Shown here in pieces: positions 8,313-17,406 of a DNA stretch of 43,299 nucleotides; the first letter of the stretch is position 1, and every line of letters starts with the position of its first letter. The position numbers were made by a program, and so were the translations under genes. Source of the stretch: Caldifarciminota bacterium UBA5631 (GTDB taxonomy: Bacteria; Hydrothermota; Hydrothermia; UBA1063); contig DIJZ01000023.1 of the NCBI GenBank assembly GCA_002421425.1, forward strand, positions 28,446 through 71,744, given 5' to 3'. The notes beneath the pieces are model-generated. The model ran no database searches, had not been told where the DNA came from, and saw only the letters and a program-made list of their open reading frames with translations.

Positions 8313-10037
8313 ATGAAGCTGAACAAAGTTCTTGCAAAGAAATTTGAAGAACTGGCGAATGCCTTGGATTTTCTTGGTGAGAACCCCTTTAAAATAAGAG
8401 CATATCAGAAGGTGGCTAGAATTCTCGATGAACTTCCTGAAGATATTGTTGAAATCTACAAATCTCAGGGCTTTCCAGGACTTGAAAAGATTCCTGGAAT
8501 TGGTGAGGGGATAGCAAAAAAAATCGTGGAATTCATTGACAAGGGCACCTTTCAGAAGTATGAAGAAGTTATGCAAAAAGTTCCTCCAGATCTTCTGGCG
8601 CTTATGGGTGTGCCGGGAATTGGACCGAGAACGCTGAAGCTTATCTATGACAATTTCAAGGTTACAACGATGGATGAATTTTTGAAAGTTCTTGATGATC
8701 AAAGACTTTTAGAGCTCCCTGGAATGGGAGAGAAGAAGATTGAAAATATGAAAAGGGGTCTGGAACTATATTTGAGTATGCAGGAAAGGATGCCGCTTGG
8801 AGTTGCTGTTAACATCGTCGAGGAAATTCTCGATTATATGAAAAAGTCAGGTTCTGTGGAGCTGATTTCTGCGTGCGGGTCATATCGCAGGATGAAAGAA
8901 ACAGTGGGAGATATTGACATTCTTGCAGTAGGAGCAAATGGTAGCGAAATCATAAACTATTTTACGCAATTCCCTATGGTCTCTGATATTCTGGCCAGTG
9001 GGGATACCAAGGGCTCTGTAATCATTGATAATAAGTATCAGGTAGATCTTAGGGTGGTTCCCAGGGAATCCTGGGGGGCTGCCCTGCAGTACTTTACAGG
9101 GTCCAAGGGTCACAACGTGAAACTAAGGTCCATCGCAAAGGCTAAGGGGTTAAAGGTTTCTGAATATGGGGTATTCAGGGAAGATGAATACGTGGCAGGA
9201 AAAGAAGAGGAAGACGTATACGAAGCTGTGGGTATGCAGTGGATACCACCGGAACTGAGAGAGGATCAGGGCGAAATCGAAGCTGCTATTTATCGAACTC
9301 TTCCGGACCTCATTGAATTCAATGACATAAAGGGAGATCTGCATGTGCACTCAAAATACTCCGATGGAAGTTCGAGTCTCGAAGAATTAGTTGAATATTC
9401 CATACGTTTTGGATACTCTTACCTTGGCGTTTGTGATCATTCCAAATCGGTGAAGTATGCAGGTGGGCTTGAGCCGGACGAACTCCTCGAAAAGAACAGA
9501 GAGATTGATCGAATAAATGCTCGCTACCAGAATTTCAAATTGCTAAAGGGGGCAGAAGTTGATATTTTAAGTGATGGAACGCTTGACTATCCAGATGAGG
9601 TCCTTGCAGAACTTGATTTCGTTGTGGCCTCAATTCATATTTGGAAGAAGAATGAAGATGCGACGGATAGAATTTTGAAAGCTATGGAAAACCCTTTTGT
9701 AACTATAGTAGGACATCCAACGGGGCGGCTTATAGGGCAAAGGGAAGGATATCGTATAGACATTGACGCTATTATCGATAAGGCAGCACTGACAAACACG
9801 TACATTGAGATGAATTCTTATTATGAGCGCCTTGACTTTAATGACGTTAACGCGAAAAAGGCAAAAGAGAGAGGGGTCCTTCTTTCAATCAACACCGATG
9901 CTCACCATATGGGGCAGTTTAACATGATTAAATTGGGAATCGGGCAGGCAAGAAGAGCATGGCTTACTGCTGCCGATGTAATAAATACGCAACCTCTTGA
10001 GCACCTTATGAAATTACTGCGGGTAAAAAGAGGATAA
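8313..10037 (+). CDS. polX: DNA polymerase/3'-5' exonuclease PolX (Pol beta-like plus PHP)
   Basis: A full-length 574-residue bacterial family X DNA polymerase. The N-terminal helix-hairpin-helix region has IPGIGEGIAKKIVEF and VPGIGPRTLKLIYD. The nucleotidyltransferase core has SYRRMKETVGDIDIL (catalytic DxD) and VDLRVV (third carboxylate). From about residue 340 a PHP phosphoesterase domain follows, with metal ligands in GDLHVHSKYSDG, GVCDHS, GAEVDI, ASIH, GHPTGRL and NTDAHH, all intact. The family fills short gaps and removes 3' ends in base-excision-type repair. It is a single-gene unit, divergent from the exopolysaccharide genes, and its stop abuts the stop of the convergent HD-GYP gene. 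Confidence 0.96.
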   Translation: MKLNKVLAKKFEELANALDFLGENPFKIRAYQKVARILDELPEDIVEIYKSQGFPGLEKIPGIGEGIAKKIVEFIDKGTFQKYEEVMQKVPPDLLALMGVPGIGPRTLKLIYDNFKVTTMDEFLKVLDDQRLLELPGMGEKKIENMKRGLELYLSMQERMPLGVAVNIVEEILDYMKKSGSVELISACGSYRRMKETVGDIDILAVGANGSEIINYFTQFPMVSDILASGDTKGSVIIDNKYQVDLRVVPRESWGAALQYFTGSKGHNVKLRSIAKAKGLKVSEYGVFREDEYVAGKEEEDVYEAVGMQWIPPELREDQGEIEAAIYRTLPDLIEFNDIKGDLHVHSKYSDGSSSLEELVEYSIRFGYSYLGVCDHSKSVKYAGGLEPDELLEKNREIDRINARYQNFKLLKGAEVDILSDGTLDYPDEVLAELDFVVASIHIWKKNEDATDRILKAMENPFVTIVGHPTGRLIGQREGYRIDIDAIIDKAALTNTYIEMNSYYERLDFNDVNAKKAKERGVLLSINTDAHHMGQFNMIKLGIGQARRAWLTAADVINTQPLEHLMKLLRVKRG

Positions 10038-11411
10038 TTAGATTAGGTATTCTGCAGGATCAATTCCAAATTTCCAGGGTGATTCGGTTTTCTTAATCTC
10101 GATATCGGACTGACTCAAATCCAGCATCTGGTGCGGTCTGTCCTTTCCTTCTGCGTCCTTAATAACCAGAACAAGTGGCTTGTGAAGCTTTGATGGATCC
10201 TGAGGCTGCCCGATTACAAGTGCCCATTCACCGGTTGAAAGGAACACGAGGCTTCCGAGTGGATATATTCCCAGCAGATTAATGAAGTGTTTTGAAAGGA
10301 GTGGATCAAACAGCTTTCCAGAATACCTGATTAAATAAGCAATTGCTTCTGCTGGAGACATCGGAATTGGGTTGTAAAAACGAGGTGTGGTTACAGCGTC
10401 GTAAAAGTCTGCTATCTGAATTATTCTTGCGTAAAGGGATATTTTGTGGTTCTTAATAAACTCAGGGTATCCTGAACCATCGTATCCTTTCTGATGTTCA
10501 AAAATGGAAGTCAGGATTGGGGCAGTATCCTCTGATAGTCCCATAAGATCTAGGGTAATCCTTACTCCTGCGATTGGGTGAGTTTTTACCATTTTCCATT
10601 CCTCATCGCTCAGTAAAGATTCTTTTTTCAGCACGCTCCTTGGGATATTTATCATTCCGATATCATGGAGAAGAGCAGCCTGTCCGAGACGCAGCAGCTC
10701 TCTACTCTTAAGGCCTATTCTAACTCCGAGAGAAAGGGATAGAATTGCAGTGTTGACAGAATGATTGTAAAGAAAGTCATCGTAGTTTTTAACTACAGTT
10801 AGTCCCAGTAAGAGGCTTTCGGAGGTTTTCAAGGTATCTATCAGATACAGAACCCCTACTGTGAACTTTGTGTAGGTACTCCTCTGAAGGTTTCCCTGGG
10901 TAGCGAGGTTTTTTACAAGATTTATCGTTTCAAAGTATACCTGTTTTACTCGTCTTTTAGGATCAAGAAGCTCCGTAGGTTGGTTAATTAGAGGGATAAC
11001 TCTTATGGATGAAATCTCTAAATCTGACAGCTTTTGTGTTATTTCCTCTGGTGTAATTTTTTCTTTTGTAAGTATCTCCATGAATGTCCCAAGCTCTTTG
11101 ATTTCAGAATCTCTGGAGACTTTTATTCCGCCGATGTTCCGCTCCTGGAACAGATCTACAAGCTGTTTTATATAAGGAAAGTTAATAGAAGATATTTTTA
11201 CTCTCTCGCCGCAAATGTATACGTGCCATCCCCTGAACACAATTGTGAATTCTTCCATCTCTTTAAAAAGAATGTCAAGGACTTCTTTTAGGTCTGATAA
11301 ACTTTTCTCACTAACATTGTGTTTGCTTCCATAGAGTTTAATGTTGTTGTAAGCCGCTAGCAATCTTGCCATAACACGATTTTGAATGTTTTCATCGCGG
11401 AGATTCACCAT
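10038..11411 (-). CDS. HD-GYP domain protein with shared N-terminal domain
   Basis: This 457-residue protein has an N-terminal domain of about 130 residues resembling that of the gene just upstream (compare RNIGGIKVSRDSEIKEL here with YGIRGITINQEVLLIDL there). A helical linker leads to an HD-GYP domain with HDIGMINIP (HD near residue 247), EHQKGYDGSGYP (GYP near residue 311) and IADFYDAVTTPR. HD-GYP proteins are metal-dependent phosphodiesterases, usually of cyclic di-GMP, and the HD and GYP motifs are intact. A short C-terminal beta-rich domain (LGSLVFLSTGEWALVIG) is common in the family. There are no membrane helices. The gene starts 2 nt after the preceding stop with AAAGGAG as ribosome site, so the two are one operon. 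Confidence 0.9.
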   Translation of the reverse strand: MVNLRDENIQNRVMARLLAAYNNIKLYGSKHNVSEKSLSDLKEVLDILFKEMEEFTIVFRGWHVYICGERVKISSINFPYIKQLVDLFQERNIGGIKVSRDSEIKELGTFMEILTKEKITPEEITQKLSDLEISSIRVIPLINQPTELLDPKRRVKQVYFETINLVKNLATQGNLQRSTYTKFTVGVLYLIDTLKTSESLLLGLTVVKNYDDFLYNHSVNTAILSLSLGVRIGLKSRELLRLGQAALLHDIGMINIPRSVLKKESLLSDEEWKMVKTHPIAGVRITLDLMGLSEDTAPILTSIFEHQKGYDGSGYPEFIKNHKISLYARIIQIADFYDAVTTPRFYNPIPMSPAEAIAYLIRYSGKLFDPLLSKHFINLLGIYPLGSLVFLSTGEWALVIGQPQDPSKLHKPLVLVIKDAEGKDRPHQMLDLSQSDIEIKKTESPWKFGIDPAEYLI

Positions 11412-11413
11412 AG

Positions 11414-13051
11414 CTACTCCTTTAACTGCTTTAGTGCCTCAGAACACATTTCCCTGAGTTTTGTATCTTTTGTATTCTTAATGGTTTCAATGAGAAGAAT
11501 GTAAACCTTTTTGTTCTTAGATTCAACGAGGGAATTTACAAGAAATTGAAGGGTCTCATAGTACTTCCTTGCTTTTGTAATTTTACCGAAAATAGAAAGG
11601 GTCTGGGTTAGAATGTTTTTAACCGCGTCTTCCACCAGTTGATAGTCCAAATACTCTGGTACAAGACTCATAAACTGCTTCTTCTCAAGGGCATCAAGCT
11701 TGAAGAATAAATCTGCACTCTTCAACCGTTCCACCACTAAACTTGCAAAGGATTTCTTCGGATTTTTCTTCATTTCAAGGTATGCGCTCATTCTGACCTG
11801 TACGTCGGGGTCGTAGAAAAATGGTGTTAAATCGCCTTCGATTGCAGATATTGCCTCTAAAAGATTTTTCTTCATCCGAGGGTCATTAGCACGCTCCAGC
11901 TCCGCGAGAAAATCCTTCGCTTCCTTGAATTTCCCAAGGGTTATGAATTCAAGCCCTGCAGTTAATACTTTATCTTCACTTTTGTTAGATTCTACATAGT
12001 GAAGTATTCTTCTGAAATCAAAGCCCTGCAAATTCAGTATCGATCTTAGTATTACCTGTCTCTGGCTTTTCTGGGGAAGGTCCGTTGCAATTTTGAAAAG
12101 AGAAAATCCAGCGTCGGGGTCAAGTTTTGACAGGAATGCTTCCAGTTCGTTAGGTTTCAATTCTATATAGCTCTTTACAATGGACTCAAGAAGCAGCGGG
12201 TCTGAAAGTCTTCTAAAAAGCATACCGACGATTTTCGCCTTCTCCGGGTTTTCCAGCTGCGATTTCAAAAGTCTCAGATCCTGCATTATCCTTGATACCT
12301 TCTGGATTCCAGAGTTATTAATTTCAAGAAGGATCAGTTCTTCAACAGCTTTAATTACGTCATTTGCTTCATCTTCGGATTCAAACTCTATCAGTTTATA
12401 GAGATAACTCATAACTTTATCAATCTGGGAAGATTCTCTTTCCTTAGCTATTTCTTCATTTAGGAGTTGCTCTTCTTCTGAGGTGATAGTGAATACCTCT
12501 CTGGATTCTATGATTATCGGAATTTCAATTGAGGCTGAAATCTGGCCCTCCACTTCAAAAGGTTCTGATGAAGGCTCTTTCTCTTTAAGCTTTAAAAAAT
12601 CCTGGTACGTTTCGGGAATAAATACATTTTGATCCTGAAGAAACTCGGGTATAAACTCAAATGAGACACCACTGTATTCCCTTTGATTTATTTCGAAAAT
12701 CAGAGAATATTTATCCTCTGAAACATAAGCGTTTTGTATCGCTTCAAAAATGTTTTGAAGATCAATGAGAAGAACTTCCTGATTTATGGTAATCCCTCTT
12801 ATTCCATATTTGTAAAGGACCCACGCAATATTATCATCATTTTCTTCCTCTGACCAGATTTCTGACCCATACATATCAAGACATCTTCCCCTATCAAATA
12901 TTAGATCAATTTTGCTGGTCTCTGAGATGGCTAATTTAACATTGTCCCATAACTGTCGCAGGAAAAACTTGGGGATATCATGTCCCTTCGGATAAATTTT
13001 GTAAGCCCGGAATGTTTTGTTTATAAGGTTTAACAAATTTTTTAATTCCAT
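11414..13051 (-). CDS. HEAT-like repeat protein sharing an N-terminal domain with the HD-GYP partner
   Basis: A 545-residue soluble protein. Residues 1-~125 form a domain similar to that of the downstream HD-GYP protein. A low-complexity acidic linker (about 150-215) follows, and then a long array of paired helices (about 215-545) that I read as degenerate HEAT-like repeats, for example LLESIVKSYIELKPNELEAF and RMSAYLEMKKNP. No catalytic motif is visible. The likely role is a scaffold or regulator of the HD-GYP enzyme, inferred from operon position and the shared domain. The ATG at 13051 lies 7 nt from a -10 hexamer with no Shine-Dalgarno sequence. Confidence 0.75.
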   Translation of the reverse strand: MELKNLLNLINKTFRAYKIYPKGHDIPKFFLRQLWDNVKLAISETSKIDLIFDRGRCLDMYGSEIWSEEENDDNIAWVLYKYGIRGITINQEVLLIDLQNIFEAIQNAYVSEDKYSLIFEINQREYSGVSFEFIPEFLQDQNVFIPETYQDFLKLKEKEPSSEPFEVEGQISASIEIPIIIESREVFTITSEEEQLLNEEIAKERESSQIDKVMSYLYKLIEFESEDEANDVIKAVEELILLEINNSGIQKVSRIMQDLRLLKSQLENPEKAKIVGMLFRRLSDPLLLESIVKSYIELKPNELEAFLSKLDPDAGFSLFKIATDLPQKSQRQVILRSILNLQGFDFRRILHYVESNKSEDKVLTAGLEFITLGKFKEAKDFLAELERANDPRMKKNLLEAISAIEGDLTPFFYDPDVQVRMSAYLEMKKNPKKSFASLVVERLKSADLFFKLDALEKKQFMSLVPEYLDYQLVEDAVKNILTQTLSIFGKITKARKYYETLQFLVNSLVESKNKKVYILLIETIKNTKDTKLREMCSEALKQLKE

Positions 13052-13058
13052 ATTTTTA

Positions 13059-13087
13059 ATTTTATATCAATTTCAGCCTTTGTTCAA
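13059..13087 (-). promoter_or_regulatory. Promoter of the HEAT/HD-GYP unit, leaderless
   Basis: Minus-strand TTGAAC (13087-13082) and TAAAAT (13064-13059) are 17 bp apart; seven bases separate the -10 from the ATG at 13051. The -35 lies within the last codons of the upstream cyclase gene. The hexamer, spacing and gap copy the layout at 8200-8228. Confidence 0.65.
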
Positions 13088-16000
13088 ATTTTGAGCTGCT
13101 TTAAGAACGTTCTCATATTTAAACTTTTGCAGTACTTCGCATAGTTGCAGAAATTTGGAAGATTTCAGATCTTTTTCTGAGGGATCAATCAGCTTATACT
13201 GAATTGTTCTCAAAATTACACCGAGAACTGCAAAGCGCAAAATCTCCACCTGCGTCAATCCCTCTTCGATGGCAATCGATTTATCAACATTATCAATTTC
13301 TGGGTCAAAGACAGTCCTTCCAATTTCAAAAACAATAGAGCTCTCTCTTAAGGCTCTTACTCTTGTGTTGTAGCCCTTTTGTTTCACAATGTAAATTCCC
13401 CTTTCGTTATTGTTCGAGAGTACAGATTGGAGGAGTGAAATCGTGTGGAAATGCGAAAATTCCAGAATTCCATCCAGACGGTTTGAAAGAACGAAATTCA
13501 CTTTGTTCAGATACTCTTCAAAGGCTCTGGAATCGAGGTAGAATGATAGGAGAAGGAGGAAGTAAGCAATCAAGATCAAAGTTTCTGAATCTACGAAAAA
13601 GTGGTTTAATTTTTGCAGGCGATTAAAGGCTTCTTCAATGCTACCTGCAACCAGGTGTGTTAATGCTGTGAGTGCCTCAATGGAATTTCTGTTCTTGAAA
13701 AAATCTGATGAATCTCTCGGCTTTACCGAATTAGGGAGGTCCTCAAAAAACAAGGTGTTGCCAAGGCTTAAGTTTGCCTGCCAGAGGAAAATTTTGCACT
13801 GCTCCGTATATCTCTTCTCTCCCGTTGTTTGAAAAGTTTCTAGGGCATTATTGAAGTGGGTAATTGAACTCAGCCTTTCTCCTGAGTAATTTAATGACAG
13901 TCTTCCCAGTTCGAAAAGAGAAACCCCCTTGATGTAAAGACTTGGAATCTCTTCGGCTACACTTCGGGCGAAATTAAGGAGTTGCTGTGCTTCCGCAAAT
14001 TCGCCTTGTTCCCTTTTAATGATAGAATCGAAAATTAGAAGGTGTGCATACTTTTCTTCATTGTACTCTTTCTTTATGAGTGCCCTGAGGGCCTCAAGCT
14101 CCTTTGACGCCCTTTCAATTCTTTTTGCAGCAATAAAGGATTTAATTTTTTGCAACTTGAAATCCTCAAGGAGATTTTCTCCGACTTTCTTTTCTAACCC
14201 CTCAGTAATTTCCAGTAATGCATCCGAGAATTCCTTCAATCCGGAAGTGTTGAAGATGTCCAGATAAGCAGAAATAAGTTCGGTGGCTTCTAGTGGATTT
14301 GCGTGCTTAATCTTTTTGCTGATTTCGTCAATGGACTCTTTTTCAGGATCAATTTTCCCCTTCTCAACCTGAACTTTTGTCCTCAAGGTTTCATACAGGT
14401 TACGATCAATGAACTTTGAAAAGGATTCCAGATCTCCTGAGACAGAATCAAGGTCACCTATAGTATAATTCACTTCCAATTTGAGTCTCAGGCACTCTCG
14501 AATCTTAATTGTGTCATCTTTGTTTTTAGCAATAGCCAGGGCTTGCTCTATTTTTGAAAGAGATTCGGTAAGATGTCCAGTTTTGTAGAGAACCTTTGAT
14601 GTTGCAAAATAGAGCTGATACAAGTCCTCCTGGCTCACCTTATCTAATTCCGATTTTGGCATTTTTTCAAGTAATTCTTCGGCCTTCCTCAGTTTTGATC
14701 TTGAAGCAGCGTACATTCCGATATTTAGGAGGTTTATTCCTGACTTGTAGCTATAAACGAATGCCTTCAGGAAGTCTTCCCCTATCTCAAAGTGGTACGC
14801 AAGGGTCTCAAAAAACTCCTGAATTCTATTTTCGTAGATTTTTTCAATGGCTTCACCAATCTTTGAATGAAGTTCTTTTTGTTCGCGCTTTGGCAGAAGG
14901 CTGTACGCTGCATCTCTCACAAAGGAATGTTTGAATATGTACTGGTCTTCTCTTGCGCGATCTGCGAACGCCAGGCCGGATTCTTCGAGCTTTTTCAAGT
15001 GCTGGTCAATATTCTCAATTTTTATAACTTCCAGCAGGATGCTCTTTTGAAACTCTCTTCCAATGACTGATGCAACCTTTGCAACCTGTTTTGTGTCGGG
15101 TGGAAGCTTGTCTATTTCCTGCAGGAACAGATTCGTAATTTTGTCTGGGATTGAAGCAGTATCAAGATTTTTCAGAAGCTTTAAAGTGCCGTTTTTGATT
15201 TCAAAGAATCCCTCTTTGTAGAGTCTTTCTGTTAGTTCCTCTATGAAGAGAGGATTTCCTTCTGTTCTTTTGTAAATGAGATCAAGAAACTCTCGAGGGA
15301 CTTCCCTGACACCGAGAAGGTTTTTAATCAATTCACCGGAGTCATCACGGGAAAGGTTAGTAACATAAAGAGTTTCAAGATAAGGGAGATCCAGTAAAGA
15401 AACTCTATGGGAAGGTCTATAAGTAATTAAGATGAAAACGTTCATTTCTTTAACCTTCTCTGATAGAAACTTAAGTAAATCAACGGAAGCATCATCGATC
15501 CAGTGAGCATCTTCAATAATGATAAATATGGGTTTCTTCCTTGATGCAAGGCGAATCGTGTCACATATTGCATTGAATACTTCAATTTTTTCCTTTGGTT
15601 TCACTTCGGTTTCAATCCCGAGAAAGTTCCTTAAAACACTGCACTTTTCATCATCGAGTTGTATTTCTTGTAACAGTTTCGAAACTTTTTGTGTTCTCGA
15701 CTCTCTGTCATCTCCGTGTGCCACTCCAAAAAATGAATTTAGTATCTCAATGAATGGGGCATAGACGGCATCCCTATTTTGACTCTTACAATCTGCTTCC
15801 AGTACAGTGAGATCCAGGTTCTCTTTGCAGTAGTTTTTAATTTCAAATTTCATTCTTGATTTTCCAACACCTGCTTCTCCTATTAAAGTTATAATCTTTC
15901 CCGATCCCTGTACTGATGAATTCAAAAGATTTATCAGAGTTTCAAGCTCTTTTTTACGCCCGACTAGGGGCACCAGTTTTCCTTTTATTGTTGAAGGACC

Positions 16001-16648
16001 ATATTCAGAAGACTTTGTACCAATATACTGATAAAGCATAATGGGTTCTTCTCTTCCGGGAATCGTAAAATATCCCAGCCTTTTGAAATCGAAAGAGTTG
16101 GAAGTATATTCTGCGATTTTCTCAGTTAGAACGACGGTGTCGGGTTCTGCTATTTCATTTATCTTTTCTGCTACGTTTACGGTATCTCCAATTACCGTGT
16201 ACATTTGTTTTTTTGTACCGCCGGTATACCCGCTTATTACGTAACCTGTATTCAAGGAGACCTTTACATGTATTTCTTCACTTAGATTCTCCCTTATTTC
16301 TTCGACACTTGCTAGGATTTCTGCTCCACACCTTACAGCCCTTTCTATGTCGTCTTCGTGGGCAACAGGAGCACCAAATAAGACCATAATACCATCCCCG
16401 AGGTATTTATCAACGGTCCCATCATATTTGTATACGATCTGCTCAAAAACCTCAAATATGGCATTGAGCATGTTTAGGACATCTTCAGGGTCTTTGTTTT
16501 CGCTTATTCTGGTGAAATTCACAAGGTCCGCAAACAGGACCGTAACATTTCTTTTTTCCGGAATAACAACGTGCTTTAAAGGAGCTCCACAATTTAAGCA
16601 GAAATTAGCATTCGAGGGATTTTCATATCCACAGTGCGAACATTTCAT
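13073..16648 (-). CDS. Zinc-ribbon class III nucleotidyl cyclase fused to AAA ATPase and TPR array
   Basis: A 1191-residue signalling protein. A zinc ribbon (C3, C6, C17, C20) precedes a class III cyclase domain (about 30-210) with metal-binding Asp in VLFADLVNF (D41) and YLGDGIMVLF (D85). In the transition-state position the usual N-x-x-x-R is N158...K162 (GDTVNVAEK). An AAA/STAND-type ATPase follows, with Walker A GEAGVGKS at about 257-264 and Walker B IFIIIEDAHWIDD. The remaining ~600 residues are TPR-like helices. The architecture matches the large cyclase/ATPase/TPR regulators found in many bacteria. cAMP synthesis is plausible but the Lys substitution makes activity uncertain. I chose the ATG at 16648 because it starts the zinc ribbon and lies just downstream of a promoter; a longer frame to 16732 would run through that promoter. 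Confidence 0.88.
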   Translation of the reverse strand: MKCSHCGYENPSNANFCLNCGAPLKHVVIPEKRNVTVLFADLVNFTRISENKDPEDVLNMLNAIFEVFEQIVYKYDGTVDKYLGDGIMVLFGAPVAHEDDIERAVRCGAEILASVEEIRENLSEEIHVKVSLNTGYVISGYTGGTKKQMYTVIGDTVNVAEKINEIAEPDTVVLTEKIAEYTSNSFDFKRLGYFTIPGREEPIMLYQYIGTKSSEYGPSTIKGKLVPLVGRKKELETLINLLNSSVQGSGKIITLIGEAGVGKSRMKFEIKNYCKENLDLTVLEADCKSQNRDAVYAPFIEILNSFFGVAHGDDRESRTQKVSKLLQEIQLDDEKCSVLRNFLGIETEVKPKEKIEVFNAICDTIRLASRKKPIFIIIEDAHWIDDASVDLLKFLSEKVKEMNVFILITYRPSHRVSLLDLPYLETLYVTNLSRDDSGELIKNLLGVREVPREFLDLIYKRTEGNPLFIEELTERLYKEGFFEIKNGTLKLLKNLDTASIPDKITNLFLQEIDKLPPDTKQVAKVASVIGREFQKSILLEVIKIENIDQHLKKLEESGLAFADRAREDQYIFKHSFVRDAAYSLLPKREQKELHSKIGEAIEKIYENRIQEFFETLAYHFEIGEDFLKAFVYSYKSGINLLNIGMYAASRSKLRKAEELLEKMPKSELDKVSQEDLYQLYFATSKVLYKTGHLTESLSKIEQALAIAKNKDDTIKIRECLRLKLEVNYTIGDLDSVSGDLESFSKFIDRNLYETLRTKVQVEKGKIDPEKESIDEISKKIKHANPLEATELISAYLDIFNTSGLKEFSDALLEITEGLEKKVGENLLEDFKLQKIKSFIAAKRIERASKELEALRALIKKEYNEEKYAHLLIFDSIIKREQGEFAEAQQLLNFARSVAEEIPSLYIKGVSLFELGRLSLNYSGERLSSITHFNNALETFQTTGEKRYTEQCKIFLWQANLSLGNTLFFEDLPNSVKPRDSSDFFKNRNSIEALTALTHLVAGSIEEAFNRLQKLNHFFVDSETLILIAYFLLLLSFYLDSRAFEEYLNKVNFVLSNRLDGILEFSHFHTISLLQSVLSNNNERGIYIVKQKGYNTRVRALRESSIVFEIGRTVFDPEIDNVDKSIAIEEGLTQVEILRFAVLGVILRTIQYKLIDPSEKDLKSSKFLQLCEVLQKFKYENVLKAAQNLNKG

Positions 16649-16658
16649 TATCAAAATA

Positions 16659-16687
16659 AGTGTATAACTTCCTCTTAACATAATCAA
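16659..16687 (-). promoter_or_regulatory. Promoter of the cyclase/AAA/TPR gene
   Basis: Minus-strand TTGATT (16687-16682) and TACACT (16664-16659) are 17 bp apart; ten bases remain before the ATG at 16648, giving an expected leader of about 4 nt. No ribosome site fits in such a leader. It is divergent from the promoter at 16710-16738, with 22 bp between the two -35 elements. Confidence 0.6.
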
Positions 16688-16709
16688 ACAGTGCTTGAAA
16701 GAATGGTAT

Positions 16710-16738
16710 TTGATAGAATTTATCGGGCACATTACAAT
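16710..16738 (+). promoter_or_regulatory. Promoter of the DUF1573/rseP/glmL/sigma unit, leadered
   Basis: TTGATA at 16710-16715 and TACAAT at 16733-16738 are 17 bp apart. The expected +1 is A16745, leaving a leader of about 10 nt that is almost entirely the AGGAGG ribosome site before the ATG at 16755. Confidence 0.75.
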
Positions 16739-16754
16739 TGTAAAAGGAGGAGTT

Positions 16755-17402
16755 ATGTTTTTCTTATGTCTATCTCTTGTAGTTGTTTTAATAATACAGC
16801 CTGAGGTCTATAACTATGGACAGGTTGAGGAAGGAGATACAGTAAGGGCAATTTTCTGGCTGAAGAATCCTTCATCTACTGACACAGTGGTAATTAAATC
16901 GATCCGTCCAAGTTGTGGTTGCACCTATACTACATATTCCAGTGGTAAAATACTCCCGGGGGACTCTCTCATACTTGAAGCTGTTTTCAATACAAAAGGA
17001 TATTCCGGCGAGGTAACTGAGTATGTTAAGATTTCATTGCTAAGTCCGGAAAAAAAAGAGATTTACCTGACTCTCAAGGGCACCGTAAACAAGAGGTCAA
17101 TTGATCCTGAAGCGCTTCAGAGATATTATGTTTTGATTTTTGACCTTAGGGAGAGGAGGAAATATGATCGCGAACATCTAGTCGGTTCCATCTGGATTCA
17201 AAAGGATCGTTTTAATGAGGAATTCAAGAAGTTGAGAGTCCCAAAAGGAACGATGATTGTCCTTATTAGCGACTCCCAAAAAGACAAAGAAATACTAGAA
17301 TACTTGAGAAAAGAAGGCTTCGGAAACAGCTATATGCTGCGAGACGGTTTTGAAGGGTGGAAGAGGGTTATGAAATTCACTCTGGTAGAATCCAGGGATT
17401 AA
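16755..17402 (+). CDS. DUF1573 protein fused to a cysteine-less rhodanese-like domain
   Basis: This 215-residue protein opens with a hydrophobic signal or anchor (about residues 1-14). A DUF1573 beta-sandwich follows (VYNYGQVEEGDTV, then IRPSCGCTYTTY and PGDSLILEAVFNTKG), a domain common in exported proteins. Residues ~125-215 look like a rhodanese domain (LIFDLRERRKYDREHLVGSI, then DGFEGWKR). The position where active rhodaneses have Cys reads LISDSQKDKE, so sulphur transfer is unlikely and a binding role is more plausible. The ATG at 16755 is preferred over the in-frame 16695 because AGGAGG lies just before it and the promoter lies between the two. It is the first gene of a unit with rseP, 4 nt before the latter. 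Confidence 0.85.
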   Translation: MFFLCLSLVVVLIIQPEVYNYGQVEEGDTVRAIFWLKNPSSTDTVVIKSIRPSCGCTYTTYSSGKILPGDSLILEAVFNTKGYSGEVTEYVKISLLSPEKKEIYLTLKGTVNKRSIDPEALQRYYVLIFDLRERRKYDREHLVGSIWIQKDRFNEEFKKLRVPKGTMIVLISDSQKDKEILEYLRKEGFGNSYMLRDGFEGWKRVMKFTLVESRD

Positions 17403-17406
17403 TAGA

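Noticed and set aside
16649..16732. N-terminal extension of the cyclase (28 more codons)
   Set aside because: It would run through the cyclase promoter and the region of the divergent promoter, and the zinc ribbon begins exactly at the ATG at 16648.
16695..16754. Upstream start of the DUF1573 protein
   Set aside because: It lies upstream of the predicted transcription start, and AGGAGG precedes the ATG at 16755.
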